This document shows, piece after piece, positions 11,625-24,511 of a DNA stretch of 64,000 nucleotides. Within the stretch, counting starts at the first letter, position 1. Each line of letters starts with the position of its first letter. A program made the translations under genes and the position numbers. The notes under the pieces were generated by a model, which was not told the DNA's origin, did no database searches, and saw only the letters and a list, made by a program, of their open reading frames with translations. Source of the stretch: Kappaphycus alvarezii (Eukaryota; Rhodophyta; Florideophyceae; Gigartinales; Solieriaceae); the NCBI GenBank assembly GCA_002205965.3, contig NADL03000599.1, positions 2,232,001-2,296,000 on the forward strand. The letters are read 5' to 3'.

Positions 11625-12452
11625 CTACTGCAGATGCGCGAAAAACCACTCCGAGTCTTGCGTACGCACAATGCGGCTATCGTGGTAGACATGTAACATT
11701 ACCTCCGATCCGACGCCCCAGTCCAAGCGGTGCATAATGAAAGCGCTGGAGTAGTTGAGGTTTACCAGCTCGTTAAACGCTCCAATCCGCATTCTGTGTG
11801 ACCCATAATAACACCCATGTGGCGCTTGAATTCCCAACTTTCCCAACACCAACCCCAGCGCCTGGCCTAAATTCGCGGATACTAGCGTTTGTTGCGTAGT
11901 CAGACAAAAGTACCCAACACTCCTCGGTCGAATCCTCGTCCACTTCTGAAACAAATGGTACACGCCCTCCCGTTGTTTCCATCGCGGATTAGGCGGATAG
12001 GCCAACAATAGAGGCCGTACCAAAACCTTCTCCTTACGCCGCTCAATCCGCGCTCTCAAAACCCCTTCGTCGTCCACCATCACGTCCTCCACTACCACAT
12101 GCGCCACTGACACAGACCGAAGCTGAAATATATAGGCAAACACAACTGCTGCACACGCTCCAACCGTAGCCCTCGCCCTCTCACTCAATCCTAGGTCCAG
12201 AATCCTGCGCATGTACGCCGCCGGCAAAGCCAGTCGTACTAATTCATCTTGCTTCGACTCCCAATCCACTTTCATCCGGTAGGCTTTCAGGCACTTCGCG
12301 ACAAGTCGCTTCTTGGTAGGGGATTTGTAGCCTGCGTCCTCATGATACCGTGATACAGCCGTGACATACTGAGGGGCCGATCTCGGGCCCACGTTCCCTT
12401 CCTTCGATAGGTATGCATTATACGCAAGCACATCCCCTTCCTCGGCCGGCAA
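11625..12452 (-). mobile_element. Tyrosine recombinase part of the DIRS-like fossil
   Basis: A 275-residue frame with the C-terminal pattern of tyrosine recombinases: an arginine-containing FQLRSVSVAH segment, a SHRMR box (H-x-x-R type) and a C-terminal HVYHD that would hold the tyrosine nucleophile. In this order of elements the recombinase integrates a circular DNA intermediate. It sits last in the element, as expected. Confidence 0.75.
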
Positions 12453-13334
12453 TGGGTCTCGTCCTTCATCATATCAGAACGTGAGCCATTTGCGCAGCTG
12501 GCTCTTCATGTTCCCCCACGTCCCCGTGCTCCACCCATAGTCCGCCAGCAGCGACTCAGCCTCGGTCCCTCCTTCCGTTACAGTTCCTCCCGTCCCCTCA
12601 GTTGTCCGATTCATCACCACCGACCTCAGCCCTTCCATCCACACCTCCTTCAGTTCATCACGGCTACGACCATCCCCAACCCCCTACCTTGCGCTCGCGT
12701 CCGTCCCACAGTTTCCCGCCGCCCGCTTCCAGCCTCACCATCTTGGACGCCAAGCCGCACAACCGCGCGAACCATGGCTGTAACGGCCATCTCAGCGCCA
12801 ATAGCACCCCTTTCCCTTGCTCGGCCTCCAGTTTGCGCACCACTAATTGAAGCATATCCGCTGGCAGGTTGTACAATCGTGCCACCCCGTCGCCCCGGTA
12901 CTCCTGAATCTGGGTTTCCAGGTACTTCACCCGCGCAACCAAAGTCTCCCCAAAGGGTCGCACCCCAAAGGCCACCCTGTCCAACCCGTGCTCCTCTTGC
13001 ACCGACCCCACTATCCCCTCCGTCACCGCGATATCCCCAGGATCCCACGTCCGGCTCAATGCGTCGGCAAACCGGTTCACCGCAGAGGGTATCCATCGCG
13101 CTTCTAATCGAACCCCCAGCACCCGGAGAAGCACCTCCAACTGGCGTAGTTCTGCCACCATCTCCTTCGAAGTCGAAACCACCGCGTTGAGCACGTGCAC
13201 TACCGCCTGATTGTACTCGTGTAGCAGTACCCTCTTCACTTCCGGGTCCAAGTCGTCGCTTGTTCTCATCCTTCGAACCAGCTCCAGACGAATCACCGTC
13301 TAGGCCGACATTCACACAACACAACACCCTTACC

Positions 13335-13583
13335 ATGTCTCATGCCGAATCCTCCTCTGCTGCATCAACCGGTTCCCGTATCGACGCCCTTGAAAACAAG
13401 TTTTCCACCCTCGAGAATCAACTCTCTGAAGTCGTCAATTTGCTCAAGGGTAGTGCCGGTCCTTCGACCCAAGCCGCTCCTGCCGCTGGGCCCTCCGCTG
13501 CCGCAGATCCGCCGTCGGCGACACGTAGGCCGCGAAGTGCCGATGAAGCAACAACCGTACCGCGCGTAACTCCCTCAAAATAA
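13335..13583 (+). other. Opposite-strand 82-codon frame with a coiled coil inside the DIRS-like fossil
   Basis: Begins ATGTCTCATGCCGAATCC and has heptad-like residues (IDALENKFSTLENQLSEVV) followed by an Ala/Pro-rich tail. It runs against the element and lies between two ribonuclease H-like stretches, so it may be a piece of another element inserted in reverse. It could also be chance. Treated as part of the fossil. Confidence 0.3.
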
Positions 13584-13849
13584 TCGATTGCGCGCGATCG
13601 CTCGCGCCCCACAGCCCGCGCCCCTCCCACAAACCCGACGACCCTCCTCGCTCGTCTAACCCCAGTGTCCCACCATACCCGACGTCTGCTGGATCGCTGT
13701 GCATCGTCAGGTCTGGTGGTAGCCGCAAGAGGTCCCTCCCCTCTCCACGAGTCAACGAACGCCAGTACGCGAGATCCCTCAAGCTCTGCCGACACAGCCA
13801 CACCCTGTCCACACCATCCTTGGGCAAGTTAGGTGCCTTGGCTCCGGAC

Positions 13850-15034
13850 TCATGTGAGCGGCGCTCTGGCCCACGGCTTTGCTTTCGGCCAGCGCTGCAC
13901 TCCAACCAACCGCAACCTTCCTTCTTTTCCTCTTCCCCTTCCCTTCCTTCTCTCTCCTATTCCCCCCTCCCTCTCTCTTCCCTCGTGTAGCGACAAGTCG
14001 AAGTAAAGGGAACGAGTGTAGAAGGGAGCTAACGGCAGTACCAATCCAAGCGAAACGCAAACACCACAGAACCGGCGCACGTAGTCCACCGGCACCAGCC
14101 TCCGATTCCTTTGCGCCACCCCCAACATCTTCATCGCCATCCTTCTCACCCGAAGCATCTTCCCATCCGCCACGAACACTAGCATCCTCTCCGTGTCGAT
14201 GTGAACCCTTAGGTGGTCGATTTGCCGACTTACTACCCAATCTCCTTTCTTCAGATGCCTTGCCAGCCCCAACTCCCCGAAAACCCACTCCAGCTTCTCC
14301 CTTGCAGTCCCACAGTCCTCCTCCGTCGCCGCTCTTCCTGCAGGTGACGGTGCTAACAGGAAATCGTCGATATATGGCAACACGCGATACCACAAATCCT
14401 CCCAGCTGTAGCGGACCAGCGGGCGAAGCAACTTCACGAACCACAGCCCGGATGGCCCCCACCCAAACAGAAGGGCTATATAGCGAAAGTGCTCCCCCGC
14501 GTAGCGAAACAGAAAGTAATTCCGCATGTCCGGGTGGAGGTAGAAGTGCCGATATCCCCACTTGAAGTCCCATGACATCAACACGTTCCCTTGTTCCACC
14601 TGCGTTGCAAAAGACTGAATAGTCTCCAACCTCACCCTCTCTTTCGGCCAATGTTTGCTTTGACGCTTCAGATTTATCACAAACCTCCCCTTTTGTTCCC
14701 GTCCTTCCCCTTGCCATGCCAGTAACGACGACGAGACCATCACACCATCCCTCACCAACATCTTTACCGTTCCCTCCCCGATCCGTTCGACCAGTCGCAA
14801 TCGAACCATCTTCCTGAGCTCCTTGCTCGTAAACCGTTTGTCCTCACCTCCCTGCGATACTTCCCCCATCACAATACCACTCGTAAAAGGCACAGTTGGC
14901 AAGTCTCGCACACCATACCGCACAGCCCGCTCCACAAACTCGGACGCTCCCAAGATTGAGCGCCAAGCGCTCGCTCTCCACGCCTTCCCCCGCCACAGAA
15001 GCTCCTGTTTCTGACATCCCACGGCATCCGCCAT
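13850..15034 (-). mobile_element. Reverse transcriptase part of the DIRS-like fossil
   Basis: A 394-codon frame with RT motifs in order: FVINLKRQSKHW, MSWDFKWGYRHFYLHP (motif A aspartate), FGWGPSGLWFVKLLRP, and YIDDFLLAP (catalytic YxDD). This arrangement is typical of DIRS and Ngaro reverse transcriptases. The 3' part of the frame runs into a purine-rich stretch (pyrimidine-rich on the plus strand, about 13917-13985). Confidence 0.8.
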
Positions 15035-15792
15035 CCCGTCTCCTATCGATAATCCTCGGCACCGGTCCCGCCGGCGCCGCTACCCTTGTGCGCAGATGCC
15101 CTCTCAAGGCGAAGCTTGGCCAGATGCTTCGCGGTCTCATTCTCCATCTTCGATGTAAGCGTCTGTCTCGCTGTCCTGTACGACTCCGAGAAGACAGCAT
15201 CGTGCCCTTGCTCCAAAAGAAACGCCATCTGACGCTCCGTCTCCAATCCTTGTTCAGTAATATCCCGAAAGTACTGCGCCCGCATACTCAACACCTCCAA
15301 TGTTGCTTTGTTGGACAACTCAGCCAGCGTCAAGAAGCGATCCATCTCTTCCGCCGAAACCGCCTCCGTTCTTGCCACTTCCAATACCATCGCCGTCGTA
15401 TCCGTCCAGACTCCCGCCGCATTCACATACTCCCATTCTTTCGCGGACCGTCGATCTTTGGCTCAAAGCTCGGAAAGGAACACGTCCGCCGGAGGCTTGA
15501 AGTACTTCATGTGCGTTATAGGCACATACGGACCTCGCTCGAATATGCCTCCTTCCCCAACCAGCCTCGAAGCGTTGGGCCCCAACACCACCTTGCCGAA
15601 GTCCCTACGTCCGGGCTTGAGTGTCGACCATGCCTCACGCACACGCGCGAAACTGTCTCCGACCCCTCCCGCCGAGCTCGACCTAGCGATACCGTCGCCC
15701 TGGTTGATGTTACTGTCAGCCATGCTCCGAAGCACCCTGTGAGGTGCTTGAAAGAAGATGTCGCCGCCCTGACTCGTAGTGGGGGAATTTCT

Positions 15793-15953
15793 GACAAAGA
15801 AATAGACATGAGGGAAAGCGGGTGACTTGAAGGCACAACATGCGCGCGCCCGAATACGCCCGCCGGTACTCTCGACCCTGTGCAAGCTCATCCCCACATG
15901 CTCGCTGCTCCCCTCAGATCTTCACACGTATACACATGTGTATAGTTGTACGA
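15793..15953 (-). repeat. 5' terminal direct repeat of the DIRS-like element
   Basis: Direct repeat partner of 11432-11588. It precedes the first ORF of the element on the minus strand. Confidence 0.85.
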
Positions 15954-16087
15954 AAATTTTGACACGTGGTGAATCCACTAATTTAAGAGGTATTACTGGG
16001 CACCCTGTAGGACATTACGGGCCACAAACGATCATATCCTTCATTAAGTCAACCCACATTAATCCCCCTGTAGAGAGAGAAATTTGT

Positions 16088-16440
16088 GGAATCAGTATAA
16101 CGGGTGTCCGCTGCAGGAACCGACTATATTGATAGCTATTTGGGAAGAAGTTTAAGGGACGAAGTTTAATGCATTCAGTATCTACTGGGGACTGCTCAAG
16201 TCCTAACTTTGCGGCTAAGACCTAACCAGATGTACCTCGTAGTCCATGCGCATCGGGGCTCGTGAGAGGATGGCTTGAGCGATGGATGACCGTAGGATGC
16301 AACCCAGTCGCTGATAGATACGACAGTGGATAAAACTAGGTGTCGAGTGACACTTGGACGCGATCCGCAGAAATAACTCCTCAATGAAAGAAATGATACC
16401 AGGGGAAAGGGCGCCCAGGGAATCAAACTCCAGGCGTCAA
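16088..16440 (-). repeat. Solo LINE 3' UTR
   Basis: On the minus strand GGAGTTTGATTCCCTGGG (about 16411-16428) and the tip ATAGTCGGTTCCTGCAGCGG (about 16105-16125) match, in the same order, the 3' UTR attached to the LINE at 46791-47101. No coding part is attached. The middle (16196-16290) contains GGTCATCCATCGCTCAAG, also found at 34548-34635, so the copy is mosaic. Confidence 0.6.
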
Positions 16441-16713
16441 AACATGGAATTAGGCGTGTATGGCGCAGAAGATGGGTCAGTTTGTCCAAGGTGCTACTTT
16501 GGGAGATCTATAGTCCATTTTCTTTTGGGCTTAACCAGTGTACTGTAGGACGTATCAAATTAATATAATGCTTTACCTTTAATGATTAGTTTTCTGTCCG
16601 TGGCCCGACTGTTAATTTGACAGCGCACTTATCCAATTTTTGTAAGAAACTAACCTATATAAAATAGTAGGAATTTTTCAGTTCAGAAAATGTTTATAAT
16701 AGACTGTAAATAG

Positions 16714-18972
16714 CTATAAAAAGAAAAGATAGTTCATCTTAAAACTTTGAGTATCATGCACGAGGCGATAGTGCTTCTGAAAGCAATCGCGGCCGCCGTC
16801 ACAATGACAAATAAAAACTTCCGTTTTAAATGTGCGAATACACCCAGTACACACATGCTTAGTAGTCTTCTCAATACAAACCTTGCATCTTGATTGGAGA
16901 GCAAAATTTGTCTTCTTACCATTCAGAACACGTTTCCTTTTTGTCGTAACCAGATTAATTCCAACACGACTGATGTGTTCATCCTCTGGTTCTTCATCAT
17001 CGGAGGTCTGACGAGCTTTGGTTCTCAAAGCATCCGAATTATAGCCAATCAGGCCCTCTGCTAATTTGCAGTAGAATTCATTCGTTGACATTGATTCACG
17101 ATATCCATGACCCCCTTTTAATAGCTTACAGGCATCCACACGGCATATTGTCAGCAATGTTGTGTTGACGCGCTTTGACCACTCCTTTCCCTCGAATTCC
17201 CTTTCCAAATTCAGGTCATCCTGACGACAGCGGTTGTGGCGGTCAATCTGAGCACAGGTAAGGTAATAATTCTCATAAACCTTCGGAATATCTATTTCCG
17301 AACTGACAATTTGTGCTCGTCATGCAATAGATCTCCGTCGCTCGCGATAAATCGGAGTACCAGCACTCGTTGTTCTACACGTACTGGCGAAGTATCTTCT
17401 CTCTCGATCAACCAACATGACAGCTGCAATTACCTTATTGTCATCTGTAGTAGTCATTGCTGTGTGCTGACCCCGGTTTGCAACCTCTTGACCCGAAAGA
17501 TACGCCATCGGAAATGGACGATTGTAATTTTTGACAACCCTAAATAAACGTAAGCCCTTCTCCAGCAAGGCTTCCCCTGCCTGAACGGAGGAAAAGAAAC
17601 AATCACCACATATAATCCTATCTGAAACAAACCATGTTTCCACAAGCTGTAAAATCTCTCTTTTCCCCTGTAAAAATTCCGTATATGAGCTTTTAGTGTC
17701 TTCCGACGGCTTACAGATCTTGATGTTTATAATTATTCCGCTTTCTCCACACGCAGCAGTCCGGAGCTCACACTCACTTTCAGGTTTCCTGTCAAAAGCA
17801 ACGTAGTGTGAAAGTCCTTTCTGAATCCACTTACGTCCAATTCCATACCACCTTGACGTGCTTACATCCACACAAATTGACTCTGCTGGCTTGACATGGA
17901 GATGACGATGCCTACTTATTGCCTTGGCAAAGTCGCTAATTAGGCTCCAACACCTTGTCTAACTGGATTCTTCTTCTTCTCTAAAAGGTTCAGATTCTGA
18001 AAAGGATATCTGACGGCGAATAATCTCAAACCTCCCACGTGGCATGATATTTCCAAAATTTGGACTTTGTACGTACTTCGACGGAGAACAACTACCCCAT
18101 AAGGTCCTGCGATCGCCAAAATGGGAACGTATCATGTGAATCAGAACCCCCAAAAACTTCAAAATTTCACCCGCTGTGCAAGGAATGAAACCATTACTTT
18201 CCAAAGCGAAGTTTGTTGACTCGACAATAGCAGAAAGGAATGGCATGGGAAACACCCACATAAAATATTGATAAGTTGTCATACCTTGGGGAGCGATACA
18301 TGCAAGAATAAGCTCACCCAACGGACCATGCACTTTTTAACGTCTTGGTGTGATAAGTCCATTCAAATTTAGTGTTATCTCTTTCCAAGTCCACTCTCTG
18401 CCATGTGCAGCTGTTTTCGGCTAGTCAGATTCCACCATCTCTGTTCTCACACTTTCAAAATGAGCTTTTGAGTCTTGGATTGGGCTTTTACTCGGGCTCC
18501 TACTCCCATCAGATCCCGCGGGAGTGCCAGTCTCCATTTGGATACCAGCCTGAAATTCTATTTCATCCACTGTCCTCCCACTCCTCAATGAATTGGGCAC
18601 CAAACCGGTGATTTCCTCGAAGGAAGGAGTCTCTCCTTCTTTGACACTCGATAAGTGAAATGCCAACTCTTTCGAACCGTCCAGCAATTCCCAGTTACTG
18701 ACAACCATTCTCTGAAATCGTCCACCTTTAGCCTCCTTTTTGATCCCCACGACTGTTCCTGACACCATTTTTGTCTTCCAATTGGATCTATACAACTTCC
18801 TACACTTGAAATCAGATGTAAGTAAGCGCGCTTTGGTGTGAACCCTACTTCCAAGGAGCAAAGGTTCGTCGTTTAATTTCACCATCTTCGAGGGATTTTG
18901 AGTGGGATTGCGAGAGGGAATTGGTTCACTGAGCCAGTGAAGGCGCAAAAGCTCTGAACGACAATCTTGCAC
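16714..18972 (-). pseudogene. piggyBac-like transposase, one frame with four in-frame stops
   Basis: All pieces lie in one minus-strand frame of 753 codons. The N-terminal part has a KOW/Tudor-like stretch (VSGTVVGIKKEAKGGRFQRM). The DDE core follows: TNFALESNGF, ILKFLGVLIHMI, CVDVSTSRWYG, ICGDCFFSSVQAGEALLEKG and VDR-like AQIDRHNRCRQDD. The C-terminus is a cysteine-rich finger (RCKVC...CTGC...CHCDGGRDC..H..LVH) typical of piggyBac. The frame is interrupted at 18421 (TAG), about 18334 (TAA), 17959 (TAG) and 17320 (TGA). No frameshift was found. Each stop could arise from one C-to-T change of Gln or Arg codons. Terminal repeats and TTAA target sites were not identified. Confidence 0.85.
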
Positions 18973-20550
18973 AGGAAGAAGAGACCGAAGGGAAAATGTA
19001 AAGCTAAAAAAGGCCGTAAAAAAATTTTGAATTTATTTTTCTGCTTCGTCCAAAATGTCATCAATTGATTACACATGATTACATATACCGGTACGCAAGA
19101 GATTTAAGAGCACCAGAAGCTTCAGAGTGAAAGTTCTGCTGAATAAAAATGTAGGAGGAAACTGGTTTTGCGGCGTAAATTAGTAAAAGCGCATTTAGAG
19201 AGATAATTTATGGCTTAAATCACTTGAAGGAATCTTGATAACAAATAAATTTAGAGTCGAAGAAGATCAATTAACCTGAGAAGATGGAACGAATTACTGG
19301 TTGAGAGGAAGTAATTTTTACAAAAAAGAGAAAAAGAGGAAAATAAAACCGCAGGGAGAAACGAAAATTTAGTCGCACGAGATCAAAGAAAGTAAACCGC
19401 GAAATATAGGGCGAAAGAATATAGGAGCGTCAGAAGATTCGCTTCGGCTTCTCCCCTGACGTTTCCCACTTATTTTTGTTTTTTTGGAACTGGAGTATTA
19501 GCGTAGAAATATCTGCTACGCACAGCAGGTGATATATAAGTAGGGTCATTCATAGAGGGGAAAGGGGCCAGGAAAAAGCAGCAAACAAGGTCATTCCTCT
19601 CTAAATACGGTCTTCATTCTATTCCTACCCCCTTTCTCAGAATCGACTGTAGCATGGTAGTATTCCATGAAAAAAACATACTTCTAGACTGCATTTGCAC
19701 AGCAGCCTATCTTTATAAATACTGTACCGACTGTACGTGCCAATTAAAAGGACAGAAGCCAATTCCAGAAATAAATTTGTGGGTCGACTCTTTCTCTCAG
19801 AACTATACAACAAACAGAATGCAGGTGAATGCAAGCGACTACACTTGGAGATGGGCATACTAATTCCAAACCAAACCCGCCTTCTTAAAATTTTATAGGT
19901 TCTTTGTCAGAAAAAATGAGGTAATATTTTGATTTAAGAATCTAACATGATTACGAGTATGTTTTTGCTTACAATATTGTGTACCATTCCAGTTGTAGTA
20001 GGAATTATTCCAGTTAAATAGTTTTTGTAGAGAGTCAGAGCTATTAAAGTAGTCACTAAGTTACATTTAACGCTTTCAGACACTTATATACTTATATGGT
20101 TATTGTATCGAGAGATTTACTGATTTTATTTTATTTAGGGCCCAAGATGGTATATTCTAGTTCGACGCTATTCAGAATTAGTACTTTACAGCTAATTGGT
20201 AAATATCAGGGAATGATTTCATAAAATCTCGTTAAAAAGTTCTACGTAATCAAACTACTCGCTAGCTTGCTTTTACTGAGTAAAAAAGCCATTATTTTGG
20301 AAACTTCTAGTTTCAAGTGATTTTTCCAACCTGTTACCGCACTTGTTTACTGCTTCCTGTAGCCAGCTCGTTGCATTAGCGTGAATTGGGAAGTAGCACT
20401 ACAATTTAGACGTATGAAGTTGCCTGCCGTTCCCATCCGGAGCTAGCAATTTCAGTGCTGTACCTCTACGAGTAAAGAATTGTGCCGATACAGAGTATAA
20501 TTCCATGTCATACTACTCTGCGGACCCCTTCTGCAACTGAGACGGTTTGT
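18973..20550. other. AT-rich gene-free stretch
   Basis: Probably includes the 5' end of the piggyBac element. No terminal repeat was pinned down and no gene is supported. Confidence 0.4.
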
Positions 20551-21905
20551 GCGCGAATTTAGGAGAGCACCACCCCTGAATATGGCTGTGAAGACTCAAC
20601 AGAGCGGCGAATTAAATAGCTTTTAATATCAATAGTGGCTTAAAATCAAAACATTTAAAGATAAAGAAACTCAAGGCTATTGGACGAACACACGAAAAAT
20701 ATTTAAAAAATAGTTTCCACCCGCAAATTTAGATTAGCACCACAATGTTTCATTAAGAACCATTATAACAATTTTATTGAAAAATAAACTTGATAGTTTG
20801 TTTTCGACCCTTACCCCTCCAAAAATTGTGCACAGCGCTTAGGCATGCTTCCAAGTAGATTTTTGATCAAATTGTGATCTAATTTTTCCCATTCGCTCCG
20901 TACAGTGTCTTTGAGATCCTCAACAGTTGAGAAATGCCGATTATTAGCATAAACGGCCTTTGCAAGAACATCGCAGATGTTTCCATTTGGATTCAAGTCG
21001 GGAGATCGCCTAAATTGCTCCGCATCCACTCCGATGACATATGTGACGTGTGTATGGATGCATTATCCTGCATAAAAACACACCTTAATGGCATGTTCTC
21101 GTCTGTATAAGGAGGTAGACAGTTCTTCGATGTAGCACAGTACTTCAGACGGTCTTGATTCTCTTGTAGAAAAGCCAGATCAGAAAATTCGTAGGCTGAA
21201 AAGCAACCTTAAAACATCACCCCTCCACCTCCGACCCTTCGTTTAGATAGAACGACCTTACACTTGCGCATATCATTCCAGTAGTGACGAAACCCGTATG
21301 GGACGTCTAAAGCAAACTTCTATTTATCAGACCAGATACTCAATCCCCATTCATGCGCGGACTTATTGTGGTGCAAGCGGGCCCACTCCAGACGAGCTGT
21401 TTTGTGTTGCTGAGTCAAAGGCAGTTCTCTTTTCATCTTAAAAAAAGCCAAGCGCTCTGAGTCAGTTAGAAACTGTTGAAAGCGACGTTTGCAGATTGGT
21501 AGATCCAGTTTGGCCTTCAGTTATGCCGCTGAAGCCCCAGTCTTGATGAGCTCCTCATCAATGCCCAAATAGCTGTTTTTGAGAATTTGGTGTTGTTTCT
21601 AGTGTCGTAGTTGTTTGCATAGCTTCTTTGTCCTTTAAGAAACTTGAAACAACGTTGTTGTCCCTTTTGATGCGCTTTTCAATTGCGTGGTTGCTTAGAC
21701 CTTCCCCCTTTAAAGCCAAAATTGATCCTTTCTCTTGTTCGCTCACCTGCTTTCCTTTTCCCTTTTCGTTGAATCTAAATTGCCGTGGCTCTGCTCTTTG
21801 TATCTACTAGTGTTGGCCTCTTCTATTTATAAAGCTTTAAAACCTTCTGTTCTATTTATATGTTCCATAAAGACTGATGCTGCTAATCTAATTTCGCCTA
21901 CCTAA
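20551..21905 (-). pseudogene. Tc1/mariner-type transposon, decayed
   Basis: The N-terminal helix-turn-helix is at 21558-21746 (SEQEKGSILALKGEGLSNHAIE). The catalytic end is at 20811-21029 (SPDLNPNGN...SMPKRCAQFLEG), matching the Tc1 pattern SPDLNPIEN...SMPRR. The third catalytic acid (E of NPIEN) is replaced, reading NPNGN. The middle (21030-21557) has FMQDNA-like and WNDMRK-like remnants across frames with several stops. Candidate terminal inverted repeats: CGCAAATTTAGATTAGCACCAC (about 20721-20745) against GCTGCTAATCTAATTTCGCC (about 21884-21903). A third related end lies at 20551-20578. Confidence 0.75.
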
Positions 21906-24102
21906 TTTTTATTTAGTTCATAACATAACATCAATTTTCCTGCTCCATTTGAATTGGCTTTTACAGCCTTTAAATGAATTGAAATAGCGGTCGGATTAAC
22001 GTGCAAATTATCGAGAACGGCCATTTCTTTGCCACTAGGGAGCTTACGCAACCGCAGAATTCTGTCAGAATACTTCTACGGTGGGGCATACGTGTCACGC
22101 CAACCGAAGCCAGTATCTTACTCACGAAATATGAGTAGTTGTTTACGCCTGTATGGCTTTATTGCATCGGGCAGACTACAGTAAAGGGCTCTTGAGTATG
22201 AACCGGAGCACAAGCCACGCGCTCCATCTCTAGATCCCCTCCTCCCCCATCAGCTCCAAAGCCCGCTGCTCGCACCCCTTCCCATGTCGCAGAGGCAGTT
22301 TTCGCTTTCTGCTTGCGAAAACCGCAAAGCGGTTTACGGTACTCTACTTGCTGTTGTAAGCAAGCGCTATTTACAACGCCATCAGCACAGCTCCGCTTTT
22401 AGCAGCTCTGCAAGCCTCCTCGCAATAGCGATGGAGTACGCCACCTTGGCGTAGCAAACAGGGTTTTTTACTGATAGATCCGCACGCATAGCTGCTCCTG
22501 ACTTTAATCTTAACTTTAATCGGTTCAGCGACAGAGAAGCACTTATTTTGTTTAGGTTTAGAGTAAGTGATATAGTCACTTTGGTGCCTATGATTGCCTG
22601 GCTGCAGAGCAAAAAGCACACAACTCGAAACCGATACGCGGTTTCCCATATTCTGTCGACTTGTCTGGTGTTGCGTCTAGTGGCTGTGCCCGATCGTTGG
22701 GAGGATATATGAATACTATTTGGGAAGCATCCCTCCCGGCTCTCAGAGATATTATGGGAAGCAATGGACGAGTTTATTAACGCAAGAGGCAACTTAATAC
22801 TGTAGCCCATTCCACATTCTTAAGCTGATACATGAGCTGAGCGCTTCAGCAAAACGATCAACGTTAAAGCTGCTGCGTTGCCAAATCGTACTGGCTTTGT
22901 AGATGGAACCGTGCTCGGCGCCTTCTGTCCCCAGGGCTATATGCGCCATCTTCTGGGGCATAACGGGCATAAGAGAAAGCACGCCATCAATTATCAGGAA
23001 GTAAACATGCCAAACGGGATCATTTTAGTGTTTTAATTGGAAAATTATGGGTGAATATCGTAAGGGAATCTTCAACGAGTATTACCTACACCACTATGAG
23101 CAAGTCACGCAGTCACGGCAACAATCAGTTTATACGATACGGAAAATCTATACTTGCTGGATTTATTCTAAGCTACTCTAAGCTAGGGATTTTCTACGGA
23201 TGAAATATATGTTGCGCAAGCATGGCTTGCAGTGCTGGCCAAACCAGGTGAACAGGGCTATATATAAACGATAACATGGAAACGATGTTTGCCTCTCTCG
23301 TTCCTCAAGTCGTCGCTTATTCTCCCGCCTCACACCCTCCATTAATCCTTCATGGACCAATCACAAGTCATCTCTGTTCTTCGTTTCATTTGTTTTATTT
23401 CTTTGTATATTCGTTTTTCTTTACACGTGTCGAATCAAAATTGTGCATCCTTCAGTCGCTCATTACATTGTGATTTCAAGTATCTCGTGTCATTTGGATA
23501 TCTGGGTTTCTCTTTCATTCGAAATCATTCCTCGAATCGTTACGGCTCTCTTTTTAAGATCGCTTGCAGGATTATCGCTTTCGAAACTCGTCAAGTGAAC
23601 AAGCTGTAAGCTTTCTCAATACAGAGATCTGCTATGAGGGTGCTAAATTAGTGGTCAACCAATTTCTCGGTTCTCTGCACGAAGATCGCCACGGAAAGGA
23701 TTTAGCGTGAAATTCATGTTACGGAGACCGGTCGGACGGCCCGCGACAAGTGGAGTCACTTGCGTACATCCAGGTCCACCCTACGTGAGAAGGATGGACA
23801 TTTCAAGATAAATGTCACATCTCGTGAAATCTGGGACTGACAATACCTCAATTTTCAGCGTAATTTGGGATGGGATGCTAGCACCCTAACCATCTCATGA
23901 AAATCATCTTTTCCTGATATTGCCTCACCTACCATCTCTCTCGAGGCGGATACTAACGACGTATGCGACAAGAACGCGGGGTATGTTATACGTCATGATT
24001 TAGCTGTTTTACATTTAGTAAATATAGTAAATGTGTTTGTGTCTCTCAATGTTTAATTAACATGTATACGGACCCGTAAAAAGGCGCAGGCACGACAGGT
24101 TC
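21906..24102. other. Gene-free stretch with a TATA-like site
   Basis: A 142-codon minus-strand frame (22382-22810) has no recognisable domain. CTATATATAAACG at about 23258-23270 is a good TATA box, but no supported gene follows. It might belong to a solo LTR or a Harbinger 5' region. Nothing firm. Confidence 0.35.
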
Positions 24103-24511
24103 ATGTATGTATCGAGCGGATTAGACACAGCTCTGGAGACGCTGTTACTATTCAACGGTGTGCAGTACATCATGTACGGGGGCTCAGGTTACAACAGTGG
24201 CTCTTTCATGGAAGTACCGTCTCAAGGAAGCCAGATGAATTCAAACCAAACGGCTTTCAACCAAGTCCACGTCAAGGGTGCGAATCACGGTGGAGTGGAT
24301 ATTCAAGGAGGTAAAGATGTACTTCCCTGTGTGCGACGCGAAGAGAAAGACGAAACTGTGCGAGACACCAGTTGGGCTGCTTTACATTGGAAGTATGCTT
24401 ATAATCAACCTACACAGTCGCTTCTATGGAAAGCAGATCTCGCGCAAACTAGGTGTAGAAACTCCTACCCTGGAGGAATACATCAACAATAGAGGAGGTG
24501 GTGCTTCTTGA
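24103..24511 (+). pseudogene. Harbinger-type transposase C-terminal fragment
   Basis: Frame 1 gives YIMYGGSGYN...FNQ. Frame 2 from 24278 gives MRITVEWIFKEVKMYFPV, GLLYIGSMLIINLHSRFYG and a C-terminal TPTLEEYI. Together this is the last third of a DDE_Tnp_4/HARBI1-type nuclease (YGDxxY...FN...VRxxVEWxF...NLHSRFYG). The two parts are separated by a frameshift near 24265-24280. The N-terminal two thirds are missing. The partner protein lies opposite at 24600-25566, the same plan as the elements at 35-37 kb and 56-60 kb. Confidence 0.75.

Larger units (their letters stand above)
11432..15953 (-). mobile_element. DIRS-like (tyrosine-recombinase) retroelement fossil
   Basis: The element lies on the minus strand between two direct repeats of about 155 bp (11432-11588 and 15793-15953). 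Parts in order: a short first ORF (gag position, about 15463-15720), a reverse transcriptase with YIDD (13850-15034), ribonuclease H-like regions (12664-13905) and a tyrosine recombinase (11625-12452). Reverse transcriptase plus tyrosine recombinase, with no DDE integrase, defines the DIRS order. Terminal repeats in direct rather than inverted orientation fit PAT/Ngaro-like relatives better than DIRS1. The copy is broken, with several breaks. Its terminal repeats look roughly 85-90% alike by eye, so it is of moderate age. Confidence 0.85.

Noticed and set aside
23200-23640. Possible solo LTR with a TATA box
   Set aside because: A good TATATATAAA is present, but no matching partner, terminal TG...CA pair or target duplication could be seen.
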